From Raphanus sativus (lineage: Eukaryota; Streptophyta; Magnoliopsida; Brassicales; Brassicaceae), in assembly GCF_000801105.2 (NCBI RefSeq), contig NW_026615360.1, forward strand, positions 1 to 64,000: 64,000 bases of DNA, written 5' to 3'. Below, one piece after another: positions 33,162 through 44,932 of the stretch (positions within the stretch are counted from its first letter, which is position 1; each line of letters starts with the position of its first letter). Position numbers and translations under genes: made by a program. A model generated the notes under the pieces. It was not told the DNA's origin. It did not search any database and worked only from the letters and a program-made list of their open reading frames with translations.

Positions 33162-35205
33162 CAGAGGCAGCGAAGAGCTGAATCCTGCATTGTTTATCTC
33201 ATCCACTGACACCGGAGAAGGTTTAATCACAGCAAGGAATCAAAAGAGAGGAAGGAAGACGGTCACGGCGTAGACCTCGAGCTTTCAATTGTGACCGTAG
33301 ATAGACGAGCACGAGTCTGTTACCGTGCAACGAAGACGGCGACCACGAGCTGAGAGCATGAAAGAGATGAGCATGGCTTGAAGACTCACGACGGCTATGG
33401 AGATTTCAGGGAAGGAGGTTGTGACCGGATTGGAAGCTACAATGGCGAGATTGCAGAAGTGGATAAGAGTTTGAATCACGGCAGAGACTAGGGCTCGGGT
33501 TTGATTTTGGGAGATGCAGCTACTCCACTAACTCTAAGAGAACCTAAGCAAATGTAGACCACCGAGTGCACCAGATTTTTTCATGTTCTTCGCTTCAGAT
33601 TTCATGTTTTTTGATGGCAAAAAGAAGATGACAGTCAATCGTCGTAATTAGGGTTTATGTAATTGGGGAAAATTGATTTTGAATTTTAAAACTTAAGATA
33701 TGAGAGAGTATTAAGCATCTGACTATGTGAGTAATAACTGGTTTATTATTTTCTACTTGTTTTTTTTAATTTTCTAGTTACGTTTGTTATATCGTTTAGT
33801 CAGGAATAAGATAATGGGAAAAATTGTGTAGATGAAAGTATAAAAGACAAATCATACACAAAAAGTGTGTCATGTAAAAAGTGTCTCAACATGTAAATAA
33901 AAGGTAACAACGTAAAATTTTCAAGAAAAAAACATACTAACACATTCGTATATATATAGTATCTGTTAGCAAAAGTTCGTACAGGTAGGGTGCCGTATAT
34001 TCTCTGCAATACAAAAACTTGAAGTGTTGGATATTTGAATTTTGAAAATCCTAATGATTTGCTGGATTTGAAGGTCGCGATCAGAACAGCAGACTTTCCG
34101 AGGTGATTTACTCGTCTCGTGACCCAAAAGTTATTACCAATCATCATCAACCATTTTCTCACATTTCGAAGAACTCTCTATAGAGATTGGTTGGTTGGTT
34201 CGTATATTTCGAGAGCTATTTCTTGTCCAGTTCGAACATCCTTTCCATTATTGGATTCTCCGTAATACTTAATTGGTTACATATAATTCTGTTAGTTAGA
34301 TTATTGTTGATTTATTCGTTGGTTTCGAGGATATAATAAATATAATAAAAATAAAATAATTATTATTATTATTATATTGATCAACATTTAATTGATTCAG
34401 ACAATTTGCTTTCCCATTACGAAGAACCCTAGCTAGTAGTAGATTCTAAGGCTGGAGAAAACATGGGAAATAAATATACAAACATAAACTCGTCAGACTT
34501 TGTTGAAACTGATGATATGCCTAGTTTTCTTTTTGGCTCATAAATAGTTTAGGCTCTTATAGTCGAAAAAAAAAAAATAGTTTAGGCTCTTTGTTGCTTC
34601 TTGTTTTACTGCAGCTTTCTCATCCTGCCAAAAGTAAATGAGGGAATTAAAATAAACTTGTTACATTGATTTTGCTTGTACATCGTGTTTTTTTGGGGCA
34701 AAATTACATTTTGTTTGGTTAAATACAAAGCTTCGTTTTCTTTTCCTTAAATATAGTACTTATTTGTTTCATGATGAATAGGTTTCGTTTTTTTTCCCGA
34801 ACCTTCTTGGGCAAGATGTGGGATAGGAATAAGTAAATATTACATACCAAACTGAGAAGGCCGGAATGATTATAATTTATAGGCATAAATATTTTGGGTG
34901 CTTTTAGTTGTCTGGTTTTTTTACAAAGCCTAAGGAGGCACTGAGAAGGAAACACTTGGAAGATTTAGAGACTCACATTGCTTAGCATAAGAAGTAAGAG
35001 AATCTTTGTAAAGTAAATGATGATTTCTTCTGAAACAGACATGCCCTTTTATGTTTGATTTGGTGTATATTATCATGACACATGCATATGTAACCTTGTT
35101 TGTAGACGTATTTTAAAATGGAAATAAGCGGGCTATTAGGGATATAAACAATGTTGATTTATTGTAATTATCACAAAATGTTTTGAATTAGATTGCAAAA
35201 GAATA
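33161..35205. other. Intergenic DNA downstream of RL2
   Basis: No recognised gene. A minus-strand frame at 33479-33285 (IHFCNLAIVASNPVTTSFPE) and another at 34162-33800 (GTG start) are open but match nothing I know. A TTA microsatellite lies at about 34355-34375. The last exon of RL2 should lie somewhere below 35205, but the expected RMRSMKLQ-like end was not found. Confidence 0.35.
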
Positions 35206-35212
35206 ACAATAC

Positions 35213-35490
35213 TTTTTTTCCTCATCACGCAGCCTGCCTTTGGTTCTGCCTCCAGTAGTCGTGTAGTTAGGGAATGGTACATGCCCATTCTCGATGCTTT
35301 CGATGTCACGTACCAGAAGATCATATTGTCTCTTAGCTTCATCAGGTGTTGTTCCACCAACAGCTCTAGCAACATTATACCAACGGTCAGGAGTGTCTTG
35401 GTCATAGGTTGCTAGAGCACGCTCAAAGGCTTTGTTCTGCTTAACAGTCCATGAGCCAGATCCATAAGAAGACATTGAGTTTGATGCCAT
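35213..35490 (-). CDS. RL2: RADIALIS-LIKE 2 (RSM1/MEE3) single-repeat MYB/SANT protein, exon 1
   Basis: ATG at 35490 opens [20 protein letters not shown], followed by a single SANT/MYB repeat with [26 protein letters not shown] and [20 protein letters not shown], then VPFPNY and RLRDEEK. This is nearly the whole protein: Arabidopsis RL2 (At2g21650, also called RSM1 or MEE3) is about 100 residues and very similar. The exon ends in phase 2 at a GTATTG donor after an A-run (35213). The short second exon (MRSMKLQ in Arabidopsis) was not located. RL proteins are small nuclear MYB-like factors; relatives act by competing for MYB partners in floral and seedling development. A TATA box lies about 80 bp upstream, so the gene looks intact and live. 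Other RL paralogues fit less well. Confidence 0.88.
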
Positions 35491-35570
35491 TGTGAAAAAG
35501 GTTGGTGTATTTTCTCTAGTAATAACTTATATGAAAGAGAGGATATGTTGCACAGATGTAGTCCTTGCTC

Positions 35571-35579
35571 TTTATAAAG
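35571..35579 (-). promoter_or_regulatory. TATA box of RL2
   Basis: CTTTATAAA on the minus strand (plus-strand TTTATAAAG), about 81 bp upstream of the RL2 ATG. Confidence 0.65.
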
Positions 35580-36146
35580 GAGGACTTGAGGTCATGAGGT
35601 ATATTGCCAGTTGGCAAAGATATCTTTGCTTTGCCAAAATAGAGAGAATGACGTTATGTTTTTGTCTCCATAGGAAAAGAATACTGAGAAAATATTGTGG
35701 AGATCAGTATCAAATATCCAAACTAATCACCTAAAAGATTGCTTTTATAAGTACCTTTTTCGATCCACATTTGGCATATGATGCTCGGTAGAGACATATT
35801 TTCTGTAAATGTTGTAACTAATATGTTTATTTTTCTTACCCAATTAATGTTGTGATGTCATTCTCTAGATTAAGCTTGTATTCAAACAAATAGTGTATGT
35901 GATAAGACCAGTTTGGAAATGTCTCTTTACACTTTTGATCCCTAGTCAACTACTTGGAACAGTCTGGTCTCTAGTCAATAGTTACAGCACGAGGCTAACT
36001 GTGTCCGTAAGACAAGGAAAATTACAAGTATTGGATTAGAGTTAAGGAGAAGTCTATGTTAACATATGATTTTCATTATCAACATTTCTTCGTATAAAAA
36101 ATCTCAACGACTTGGAAGATTGTGAGGATAAATTTGTATCCACAAA
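35580..36146. other. RL2 upstream region
   Basis: Presumed proximal promoter of RL2, bounded upstream by the CACTA element that begins 656 bp before the ATG. No further motif was assigned. Confidence 0.4.
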
Positions 36147-36159
36147 CACTACAAGAAAA

Positions 36160-36500
36160 CACGCTGATTCTGAGGGAAATACCGAAGGAAAATGAGTTCC
36201 TCGGAAATTTCTGACCAAATATCGAGGAAATACCGAGGAAACCAAGAAATGTGGTTTCCTCGAAATTTCCTTACTATTTTTTGAGGAAATATCGAGGAAG
36301 ACCAACTTCCTCGGTAATTTTCGAGGGAATACCGAGGAAACCTCGGTCGTCGGAAAAAACCGACGGATATTACTAATATTTCGACGACATCTTGTAGCCG
36401 TTAGAGAGCCATTGGGAGAGCCGTTGGGGATTTAAAAAATTCCGACAAAATTTCGAGGAAATGTCGGTTTCCCTCGGAATTTCCTCGAAGTTTCCTCAGT
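36160..36500. repeat. Left subterminal repeats of CACTA
   Basis: About ten short copies in both orientations of a motif like TTTCCTCGGAAATTTC / ATACCGAGGAAA. These are the expected TNPA binding sites. Confidence 0.75.
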
Positions 36501-36605
36501 ATGCCGGGAGGATTTCATCTATAAATACAGCCACCCCTCTTCCTCTTCATTCACTCTATTTCTTCTTCTTCTCTCCTAGTCTCACGAATTTGATTGCAAA
36601 AAAAC

Positions 36606-39600
36606 ATGTCTTCTTCAAATTATTTTCGTTCTTGGATCGATCGACCTCATTTGGATCCGGACACGAGATTGCTTACGAAAGAATACAATCAAGGTATAAT
36701 CGAGTTCATGAGGGTAGCTCGCCGACAACCGGAAGCAGAAACATGTAAGTTAAGATGTCCTTGCTCTAATTGTAAAAATAGAAAAGTTATTAAAGAGTGG
36801 GATGTTTGGACTCATCTATTATTGAGTGGGTTTACACGAAGTTACAAAATTTGGTATCATCATGGGGAAACTGATTATGAACTTGGTAGTACTAGCGAAC
36901 CTTAGCCGGCGGTTAGATTAGAAGAACCAATTAGAGCGGATGTAGATTATGGTGTAGGTACTGAGCAGATGATAATGATCATTTTAGAGGGAAAGATTTA
37001 CCCAATGCAGAAGCTAGGAGATTTTATGAAATGTTGGATGCTGGAAAGCAACCATTGTACGAAGGTTGCAGAGATGGTCATTCAGCTTTATCATCTGCTA
37101 TGAGACTGATGGGCATTAAAACATATTATAACTTGGCTGAAGACTGTGTGGATGCGATAGATAATTTTGTTAAAGGTATTCTACCTGAGGATAATGTAGC
37201 TCCAGGTTCATACTACGAGGTTCAAAAACTCATAGCTGGGGTTGGTTTATCTTATCAGGTAATAGATGTATGCAGCGATAACTGCATGATTTATTGGAGG
37301 GCGGATGACCAGCGGACTACATGCAAATTTTGTGGGAAGCCTCGTTATAAAGATACGAGTGGAAGAGTTCCAGTGCCATATAAAAGGATGTGGTATTTGC
37401 CTTTGACGGAAAGGTTGCAGAGGTTGTATCTTTTGGAACGCACAGCGCAACGAATGAGATGGCATGCAGAGCACTCAACAGATGGTGAGATTAGACATCT
37501 TTCAGAAGCAAAAGCGTGGAAACATTTCCAATCAAAGTATCCCGACTTTGCGTATGAGAGAAGAAATGTCTACCTTGGATTATGTACTGATGGTTTCAGC
37601 CCGTATGGGAAGAGTGGAAGACAATATTCTCTATGGCCAGTTATTGTTACACCATACAACTTACCCCCAAACTTGTGCTTACGACGAGAGTTTTTGTTTC
37701 TCTCCATTCTCGTTCTCGGACCAGAGCATCCTAAGAGATCACTTGATGTGTTTCTTCAGCCACTAATATATGAGTTGCAACAACTATGGGCTGAAGGTGC
37801 TGAAACATACGATATTTCGTGTAAAGAAAATTTTCAAATGCGGGCAGTACTAATGTGGACAATAAGTGATTTTCCAGCATATGGTATGTTATCTGGATGG
37901 ACAACGCATGGAAGGCTATCATGTCCATATTGTCAAGATAACACTGATGCTTTCCAACTAAAACACGGAAGGAAAACGTGTTGGTTTGACTGTCACAGGA
38001 GATTCCTATCACCTGATCATCCATATCGTAGGAGTAGGAATTTGTTTACGAAGAACAAGAGGGTGTTTGACAGTTCATCTGCGGAAATTAGTGGGAAAGG
38101 TTTGAAGACACAACTAAGAGATTTTGGTGCAGAAAGGACGCCATACATTAGTGGACATGCGCGTTTTCTGGTAGATGTTGTTGGAAACCTACATAACTGG
38201 CACAAAAAGTATATTCTGGGATCTGCCATACTGGGAGGATCATTTGCTAAGGCATAATTTAGATGTCATGCATATTGAGAAGAATTTTTTTGACAATCTC
38301 ATGATCACGATCCTTAACGTTCAAGGTAAAACAAAGGATAACTTGAAGTCAAGAATGGATTTAGTCGATATATGTGCTCGTTCAGAACTTCATGTTGATG
38401 AGAATGGTAGGGCTCCTTTTCCCATATACCGACTTGATGCAGAAGGAAAAGATGCGTTCTTTGATTGGATTTCAAACGATGTGGAGTTTCCAGACGGTTA
38501 CGCATCTAATTTGCGTAACTGTATCGACAGAAAAGAAGGAAAGTTTATTGGCTTAAAAAGTCACGATTGTCATGTGTTGATGCAGCGCTTACTTCTGTTT
38601 GCTTTCAAGGAACTATTACCACGAAATGTTTATGAAGCAATTGCAGGGATAAGTGCTTTCTTCCGCGATTTATGCGCCAGATCAGTGACTCTTGAAGGTA
38701 TTGAAAATCTGAAGACTAACATAGCCGTGATTCAGTGCAACCTTGAGAAGATATTTCCTCCCTCATTTTTTGATGTTATGGAGCATCTTGTTATTCACCT
38801 GGCAAGAGAATTGGAACTTGGTAGTCCTGTGCAGTATAGATGGATGTATCTGTATGAGCGGTATATGTTCCATTTGAAGAAAATGGTGAAAAATCTAAGT
38901 AGGATGGAAGGTTCTATAGTCGCACAGATGATCAATGAAGAAATTTCAAACTTTGATGAGTACTACTTTCCAACAGAAGTTCAGACCAAAAACAGAAGAC
39001 CTGCTCGGCATGATGATAGAGGCGAACGGGCAACATACCATGTTACGGTTCCTGACATTTTCACAGATGTTGGACGACTTAGCGGAACATCAAAGGACCG
39101 TCGACTTACTGAGCAGGAGCGCAGTCATTTGCAAACATATTTGCTCACCAAATGCCAAGATGTTCTTCAATATGAGAGGTAAGTTTATTATCTTACAAAA
39201 TTTTATTTTAACAAATTAACATTTATATCTTAATTAATTACATTTTTGTCATCACAGGATTTTCATGGTAGAAAAGCGGTTCGAATATAGATAGGCTACA
39301 GAGGCAGAACTAGAAGAAATGAAGCAAAGAGAATTTGCTGGATGGATGTTTACTTATGTGAGTGCCTTAAACAAATTAAAAAATCATTTATCACATATTT
39401 ATACAAATTAAAAAATTATTTATCACATATTTATACTCATATATATTTGCTATTAATAGGTGTCTGCTAGTTTGGCCAGAGGTGAAACATTTGACGATTG
39501 GATACGCGAGATGGTGGTTGGACCAAACTATGTTGTGAAGTCATATCCGAGATTTTGTACTCGAGGATATGCATTCACAACTGAAAAGACGAAACGTTCG

Positions 39601-40230
39601 CGTACGACCTATGATGCTGGTGTTTGTTCTGCATCGGGAGATGATGTATACTACGGACACATACATGAGATTTTGGAAATCAAATATTTGGGCATGCTTG
39701 GATTGCGCTGTACTGTTTTCTATTGTGATTGGCACGACATCACTCCAGATCGAGGTGTGAGAACATATGCATTTGGTGTTACATCAGTAAATTCGAGACG
39801 AAAGCTGCAATATTATGATCCTTTCATTCTTGCTTCTCAGGCCGATCAGGTAAGTAAATGTTAATTATTCAGAATGATTGGTCATCATGTGTAATAATTT
39901 AAACTTGTACTAAATTTTTTTAAAATGTTACAGGTTTGTTATATCAAGTACCCCCGGGTAAGGAACAGAGATGATCCATGGGTTACTGTTACCAGACTCA
40001 ACCCGAGAGGCCGAGTTCAGGGGAGTTCTGAGCTGGAAGACCCACTACAACCAATCACATCCAGTAACTTAAGTGCAGCAGAAGATGTAGCAGGAGTTGG
40101 CCTTGTAGTAGATTTCACCGACTTCGCAGAGGAAGCCGTCGTTCACGCACAGGATGAACCAGTTATTGGAGAGTTTCACCAAGATCCAGATTCAGATTCA
40201 TCTGGTGATGATGACTCGGAATCAGAGTAG
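36606..40230 (+). pseudogene. CACTA TNP2-type transposase pseudogene
   Basis: ATG 36606 opens MSSSNYFRSWIDRPHLDPDT. The transposase-associated zinc domain follows, with CPCSNCKNRK and HLLLSGFTRSYKIWYHHGE, then the transposase_21 domain (RADDQRTTCKFCGKPRYKDT, VLGPEHPKRSLDVFLQPLI, SGWTTHGRLSCPYCQ). Next come the DUF4218 domain (MEHLVIHLARELELGSPVQY, WMYLYERYMFHLKKMVKNL) and the DUF4216 domain (YYGHIHEILEIKYLGMLGLR, FYCDWHDIT). The acidic C-terminus DSDSSGDDDSESE ends at TAG 40228. Exons: 36606-39178, 39258-39357, 39460-39849, 39934-40230, all with GT/AG borders. Defects: TAG at 36903, a shift near 36970, a shift near 38207 (HKK to IFWDLPYWEDHLL), and TAG at 39292. It would cut the element at its TIRs. 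Few lesions, so it died fairly recently. Confidence 0.9.
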
Positions 40231-40239
40231 ATTTTTTTT

Positions 40240-41145
40240 TTTAATGAATTTCGAGGAAATATCGAGGGAAAATACGGTTTCCTCGAAATTTACTCGGAAT
40301 GACCCTTAACGGTTTAGGGGTTTGATTTAAAACACCTTGTTCCTCGAAATTCTCTCGAAATATTTCGAAGAAATTTCGAGGGAACACATAATTTTTTGTA
40401 TTTCCTCGAAATTCCCTCGAAAGATTTCGAGGAAATTTCGACGACCAACATAATTTTAGGGGTTTGATTTAAAACACCTTGTTCCTCGAAATATTTCGAG
40501 GGAACACAAAGTTTTTTGTATATCCTCGAAATTCCCTCGAAAGATTTCGAGGAAATTTCGACGACCAACATAATTTTTGGTAGTTCCTCGAAATTTCCTC
40601 ACAATTTTTCGAGAGAATTTCGAGGAACAAGGGGTTTTAAACCAAAAACAACGTTTTGCGGATTGAATAACACTTATATAACCTTCATTAAGTGTCTTAG
40701 CCAGATTATAAAGTCAAACTTTAGGGTTTTAAACCGAAAACAATGTTTTGCGGATTGAGACGAAAACCACACAACATAAGATAAACACTTATACATTTTA
40801 ATAAATGTTAAAGGAAATACTTACAATATTTTTTGTAATTGTGTTATTTCATTGTTTATGATCATCTATACAAAGAAACCTCATTATTATGAATTACATT
40901 TGTATAAGAAATGACATAGGGGAAAAAATCGATGTTTTCAAAACCCCAAACCCTCTTTTCTCGAAATTTCCTCACAATATTGTGAGGAAATTCGAGGAAA
41001 ATTTTCCTCGGACTATTTTTCATTAACCCGGCAACCCTAGCCGCCAAACTTTTCGCGAAAATCAGATAAGAGAATTTCGATGAAATTTCGACGACCAACA
41101 TTAAAATTTGTGAGGAAATTTCGACGGACCCTTTCCGTCGGACCC
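40240..41145. repeat. Internal islands of subterminal-type repeats between the two CACTA genes
   Basis: 40240-40640 and 40950-41145 contain many copies of TTCCTCGAAATTTC-type units. A block of about 125 bp is nearly duplicated in tandem (GGGGTTTGATTTAAAACACC at 40316 and 40460). Between the islands lie two copies of AACGTTTTGCGGATTGA-like sequence (40650, 40740). No coding sequence. Confidence 0.7.
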
Positions 41146-41952
41146 CTCATAAATTAGGTTTTCATTCTTCTCTTCCCCATTTCTCTCCTCTCTTCCTCTC
41201 TTGTCTCTTCCTCGGCGGCTCTCTTCTCCTCTCCTCTCCTCTCTTCCGGCGGCTCTCTTCCTCTCCTCTCCTCTCCTCTCTTCCTCTCGGCCTCCTTCCT
41301 CTCCTCTCTTCCCATGAAAGTTCATCTCTCTTCTCTTCCTCTCTTCATAGATCTCGAAATTTAGGTTGTTAGAAAGGAAATTCTAGGATTGAATGGATAG
41401 CTTAGGATTTGCATGTTTGGATTGTTGTTTGGATTGTTGTTATATTTTTTTTTTGATTTATTTTGTGTTTTGGTTAAAATTGAAAACGTTTTTTGAATTT
41501 CAAAAATGTGTATATGATTTTTTAAAACGTTTTTTTTTTTATTTTTAAAAACGTTTTTTATTTTTTTAAACGTTTTTTGATTTTTTAAAACGTTTTTTGA
41601 TTTTTAAAACTATTTTTTATATATTAAAACTATTTTTTTAATTATTAAACTATTTTTAATACATTAAAACCATTTTTGTAATTATTAAACTATTTTTAAT
41701 ATATTAAAACTTTTTTTTGTAATTATTAAACAATTTTTAATATATTAAAACTTTTTTTTGTAATTATTAAACAATTTTTAAATATTAAAAATATTTTTAA
41801 TATTTTTAAACTTTTTGTAATCATTTAATATTTTTAAATATTTAAACTATTTTTTATATATTTAAACCTTTTTTGTTATTATTAAACAATTTTAATATAT
41901 TAACAAATTAAAAAAAAATTGTATATATTAAAAAAAAATTATTTATATAAAG
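41146..41952. repeat. CT-rich then AT-rich low-complexity sequence in CACTA
   Basis: 41165-41345 is a (TCTCC)n-like pyrimidine tract, possibly leader of the second gene. 41440-41950 is a degenerate array of ATTATTAAACTATTTTT-like units of about 30 bp. No gene. Confidence 0.7.
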
Positions 41953-43542
41953 GTCTCAAGAGGAACAGACCCGCTCTCGACAGCGTCGTGGTCGTGGTGG
42001 TACGGGGAGCGGCTCCATTTCGGGTTCCGCATCGCCCCACAGCTCCTACCATACATCTCCCTCTCCATTTCCCTCTCATTCTCCTCCCGCTCCCGGTGTG
42101 GCACCCACTCCTGCTCCTGCTCCTGCTCATCCGGCACTTCTGAGAGTTGCGGAGTTTGTTCGACAGGCGGGTCGTGACCATCTTCCATATCTCACTCAGT
42201 ATCCATGTGGACGGGGTCAGACATGGTAATTAAACCTATTTTTTTTTTCATTGAAATTTGATTCATTTTAAATAATTAATTCTTTTTATTAGGTTCGACC
42301 GATCCGGGAACATGATCAGCGGATGGATCAACCGTATGATGTACTCGCCCTCGACAATGGACATCCGACTTTTACCGACTTCCCTCTCGAGAAGCAGCAT
42401 ATGTGGTTTCAACAGTTTGCGGTAAGTATTCTATTTTTTACTTATTTTTTTAATCTTTAATATTAATTTTCTACTAATTGTGTTTTATTTTCAGCAAGAA
42501 TTCAACTGGAATGCCGATGATACGTTGTTTATCTATTACCACTTCGTCCATAAAGTTATGGACAACTATGGGAAGCAGATCCACTCGTGGAAGAAGAAGT
42601 GGGAAATAAACAAGGTTGGTTTTTATTTATGAAACAATTTTTTAATTTATTAAAATATTTTTTATTTATTTAACAATTTTTTTTTTAAAGATTCCAAAGG
42701 GGATGGACCCCGACGTCTGGCGGGAGTTGGGTGTGCATTGGAGTAAGAACGAAGTGAGAGCAACTTCTTCCACCAACTCCACCAACCGCAAGAGCGACCG
42801 TAAGGGGAAGGGCATGTACATCCATAACTTGGGTGCTCAATCTTTAGCCAGTCTGGGGGATCGCTTGGTAAGCTTGTCGGTTTTTATTATATTATTTAAG
42901 ATTCTAATATTTTTTTGTGCATTTCTTTTAATTACTAATGTTTGTTTAATTTATGTTTTTTTCAAGGCGGAAGAAAATGAGGGGGAGCCGGTTGATCATC
43001 TCACCCTAATAAAGACGGCGTATACCAACAAGAAGACCGGCGAGATTGATGATGGTGTTGTGAGGGATGTGGTCACCCTCATCGACAGTTAGATGGAACA
43101 GGAAGTGTCTCAGCTTCAAACCGAGGATGACGATTCGACGGGATCGACCGGCTTGCCTCGGGTTCGGATCAACCAAATCGTTGAAGCGGTAAGTTCTTTT
43201 TTTAAAGTTCAATTCATTTTTATATTATTTAAATTTGACACTTTCTTTTTTCAGTCGGTTCCAAAGAAGAAGGGCCGTTTGTTCGGTTTGGCTCGTCGGT
43301 CCAACTCGGTTCCGTCTGCTTCTGCACCACCGTCCTTTGTTGATCAAGAAGTCCTTCTGAGTAAGATGAGGGACAAGGATGCTCGCATATCTGTGTTGGA
43401 GTCCATGGTGGCGAGTCAAGAGGCGGGCTGGGAGGCACAGAGGAAGCTGAACGAGCAAATGATGGCGATGATGAGGAGCATGAACCCGAACGCCAACGTG
43501 GACCTCCCGACCATGCCAGACCCGAACGTCCAAAACCCGTAG
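41953..43542 (+). pseudogene. CACTA TNPA-type (Ptta/En/Spm, PF03004) pseudogene
   Basis: Exons with GT/AG borders: 41953-42225 (Arg-, Ser- and Pro-rich: RSRQRRGRGGTGSGSISGSA, LLRVAEFVRQAGRDHLPYL), 42293-42421, 42495-42614, 42691-42867, 42967-43188, 43255-43542. Conserved blocks are [39 protein letters not shown] and [20 protein letters not shown]. The C-terminal coiled segment has EVLLSKMRDKDARISVLESM. Damage: a frame change in exon 2 (ALDNGHPTFTDFPLEKQHMW is in another frame than its start) and TAG at 43090-43092 in LIDS-MEQEVSQL. TNPA proteins bind the subterminal repeats and assist TNP2. The first coding exon is uncertain because the start ATG was not identified. Confidence 0.8.
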
Positions 43543-43704
43543 TTTAATTTCTTTCAAGAACTCGAAATTTTTTATTTTGGTTTGTATGACTTTGAATTTA
43601 TATAATATGTTTTCAATTTAAATTTTAATTTTATATTTTCGAATTTAAATTTTTAAAATATTTTTTTTTTCAAAAATAATTTTTTTTTAAAAAAAACTAT
43701 TTTC

Positions 43705-44053
43705 AATATATTCCGAGGAACAGCCGTCCTCGGTATATACCGAGGGAAGTTTTCCTCGGAATATTCCGAGGAACTGAGTTCCTCGAAAATTTTCGGAGGG
43801 CTCTTCCCTCGGTATAATCCTCGGTATATACCGAGGGAACCTTCCTCAATATATATTGACGACCACTTCGATGAATGCCTGTCGTCTAAATCTCCTCGGA
43901 ATTGTTGTTCCTCGAAATTCCGTCACCAAAATTCGAGGAAATTTCGAGGGAAAATGAAATTTTGAGGAATTTTTTTCGAGGGACTTTTTCCTCGGTATGT
44001 CATCGGAATACGGTTATTCCGACGACATACCGAGGAAAAAATCCCTATAGTAT
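43705..44053. repeat. Right subterminal repeats of CACTA
   Basis: Dense CCTCGGTATATACCGAGG and TTCCTCGAAATTCC-type units in both orientations, ending at the right TIR. Confidence 0.75.
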
Positions 44054-44395
44054 CAGCGTGTTTTCTTGTAGTGAAAACAAAAAGTGTAGCTTTTCATGTG
44101 TTCTCCATAAGCCATATATTCTTCTTGAAGGAAAGTGGGTGCAGAGAACTTTACCTCGGGATTCTTAATCCTGAAGAGCATAGCAAGTTATCTAGCTGCA
44201 TACATTTGTCCGTACAGCCATAGTCATTTTTGTGTTTCTTTTATTGTTGTTGTTGATCTTGTGAAAAAAAAGGTCAACATTGTTTACCTACCTTTTCTTT
44301 TGGATTGTTTGGTCCATCTCCATGGAGTTATGTAACTGTGCTTTTAAATTATTATAATTAATGTGGATTCTTGATCGTTAATGTGAGCTAAAGGT

Positions 44396-44917
44396 ATGCA
44401 TAAAGTGAATGTCAGGCATGGCATAATGTTAATGCAGTTATACCAACTTCTCCACGAATTCAAAATCAACAAGAAACACAAGTCTTAAGCTTGGGTGAAA
44501 TATGCCTGGTGGATGGTTCATGGACCTCTACAGCACAGTTCAGTGGAATCGGATGGGTTTGGAAGGACAGCTTGGGAAAGATATAGTTCATGGGATTAAG
44601 AAACATGCAGGGAAGGGAGTCGCCAGTTCATTCAGAATTGGAAGCGTTAAAATGGGCTATGGAAGCAATGCTATCGGATCCTCAGGCCTGGCCGAAACTT
44701 TCTACGGAGTTGGAAGCAATTCAAACCCTCAAGATGTGCTTCCCGAAGTTTGAGATCATCTACATCCCAAGGACACAAAATATGACAGCTGATTCGTTAG
44801 CTAGGACTGCTCGCAATTTTCATAGATCTCTTTGTTACTTTGGTTGTTCTATTCCGTTCTGGTTACCTAGACCACCTCAAGTTTGAGTAATAGAATAGTC
44901 TTTTGATGCAAAAAAAA
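44396..44917 (+). mobile_element. 5'-truncated LINE (RNase H end) with 15-bp TSD
   Basis: Flanked by ATGTGAGCTAAAGGT twice (44381-44395, 44918-44932) and ending in an A9 tail, so a genuine target-primed insertion. It encodes the C-terminal RNase H domain: CLVDGSWTSTAQFSGIGWVW, NMQGRESPVHSELEALKWAM, then an internal deletion, DPQAWPKLSTELEAIQTL, FEIIYIPRTQNMTADSLART and the end PFWLPRPPQV-stop at 44885. A TAG interrupts KI-FMG near 44583. The RT and endonuclease parts are absent. Confidence 0.9.
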
Positions 44918-44932
44918 ATGTGAGCTAAAGGT

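Larger units (their letters stand above)
36147..44073 (+). mobile_element. CACTA (En/Spm) DNA transposon, complete ends
   Basis: Terminal inverted repeats CACTACAAGAAAACACGCTG at 36147 and its reverse complement at 44054-44073, with 3-bp duplications AAA (36144-36146, 44074-44076). Length is 7927 bp. Subterminal regions are packed with short TTCCTCGRAATTTC / GAAATTTCGAGGAA units. Two genes lie in the same direction: a TNP2-type transposase (36606-40230) and a TNPA-type protein (41953-43542). Both carry disabling mutations, but every domain is still readable. It lies upstream of the divergently transcribed RL2. Confidence 0.95.

Noticed and set aside
33800..34162. 120-residue minus-strand ORF
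   Set aside because: Starts at GTG, has no recognised motif and is rich in hydrophobic low-complexity residues from AT-rich DNA.
41939..42188. Overlapping Arg/Ser-rich ORFs on both strands
   Set aside because: Only the plus frame joins to the TNPA-type exons; the minus frames are shadows of a GC-rich, biased-composition exon.
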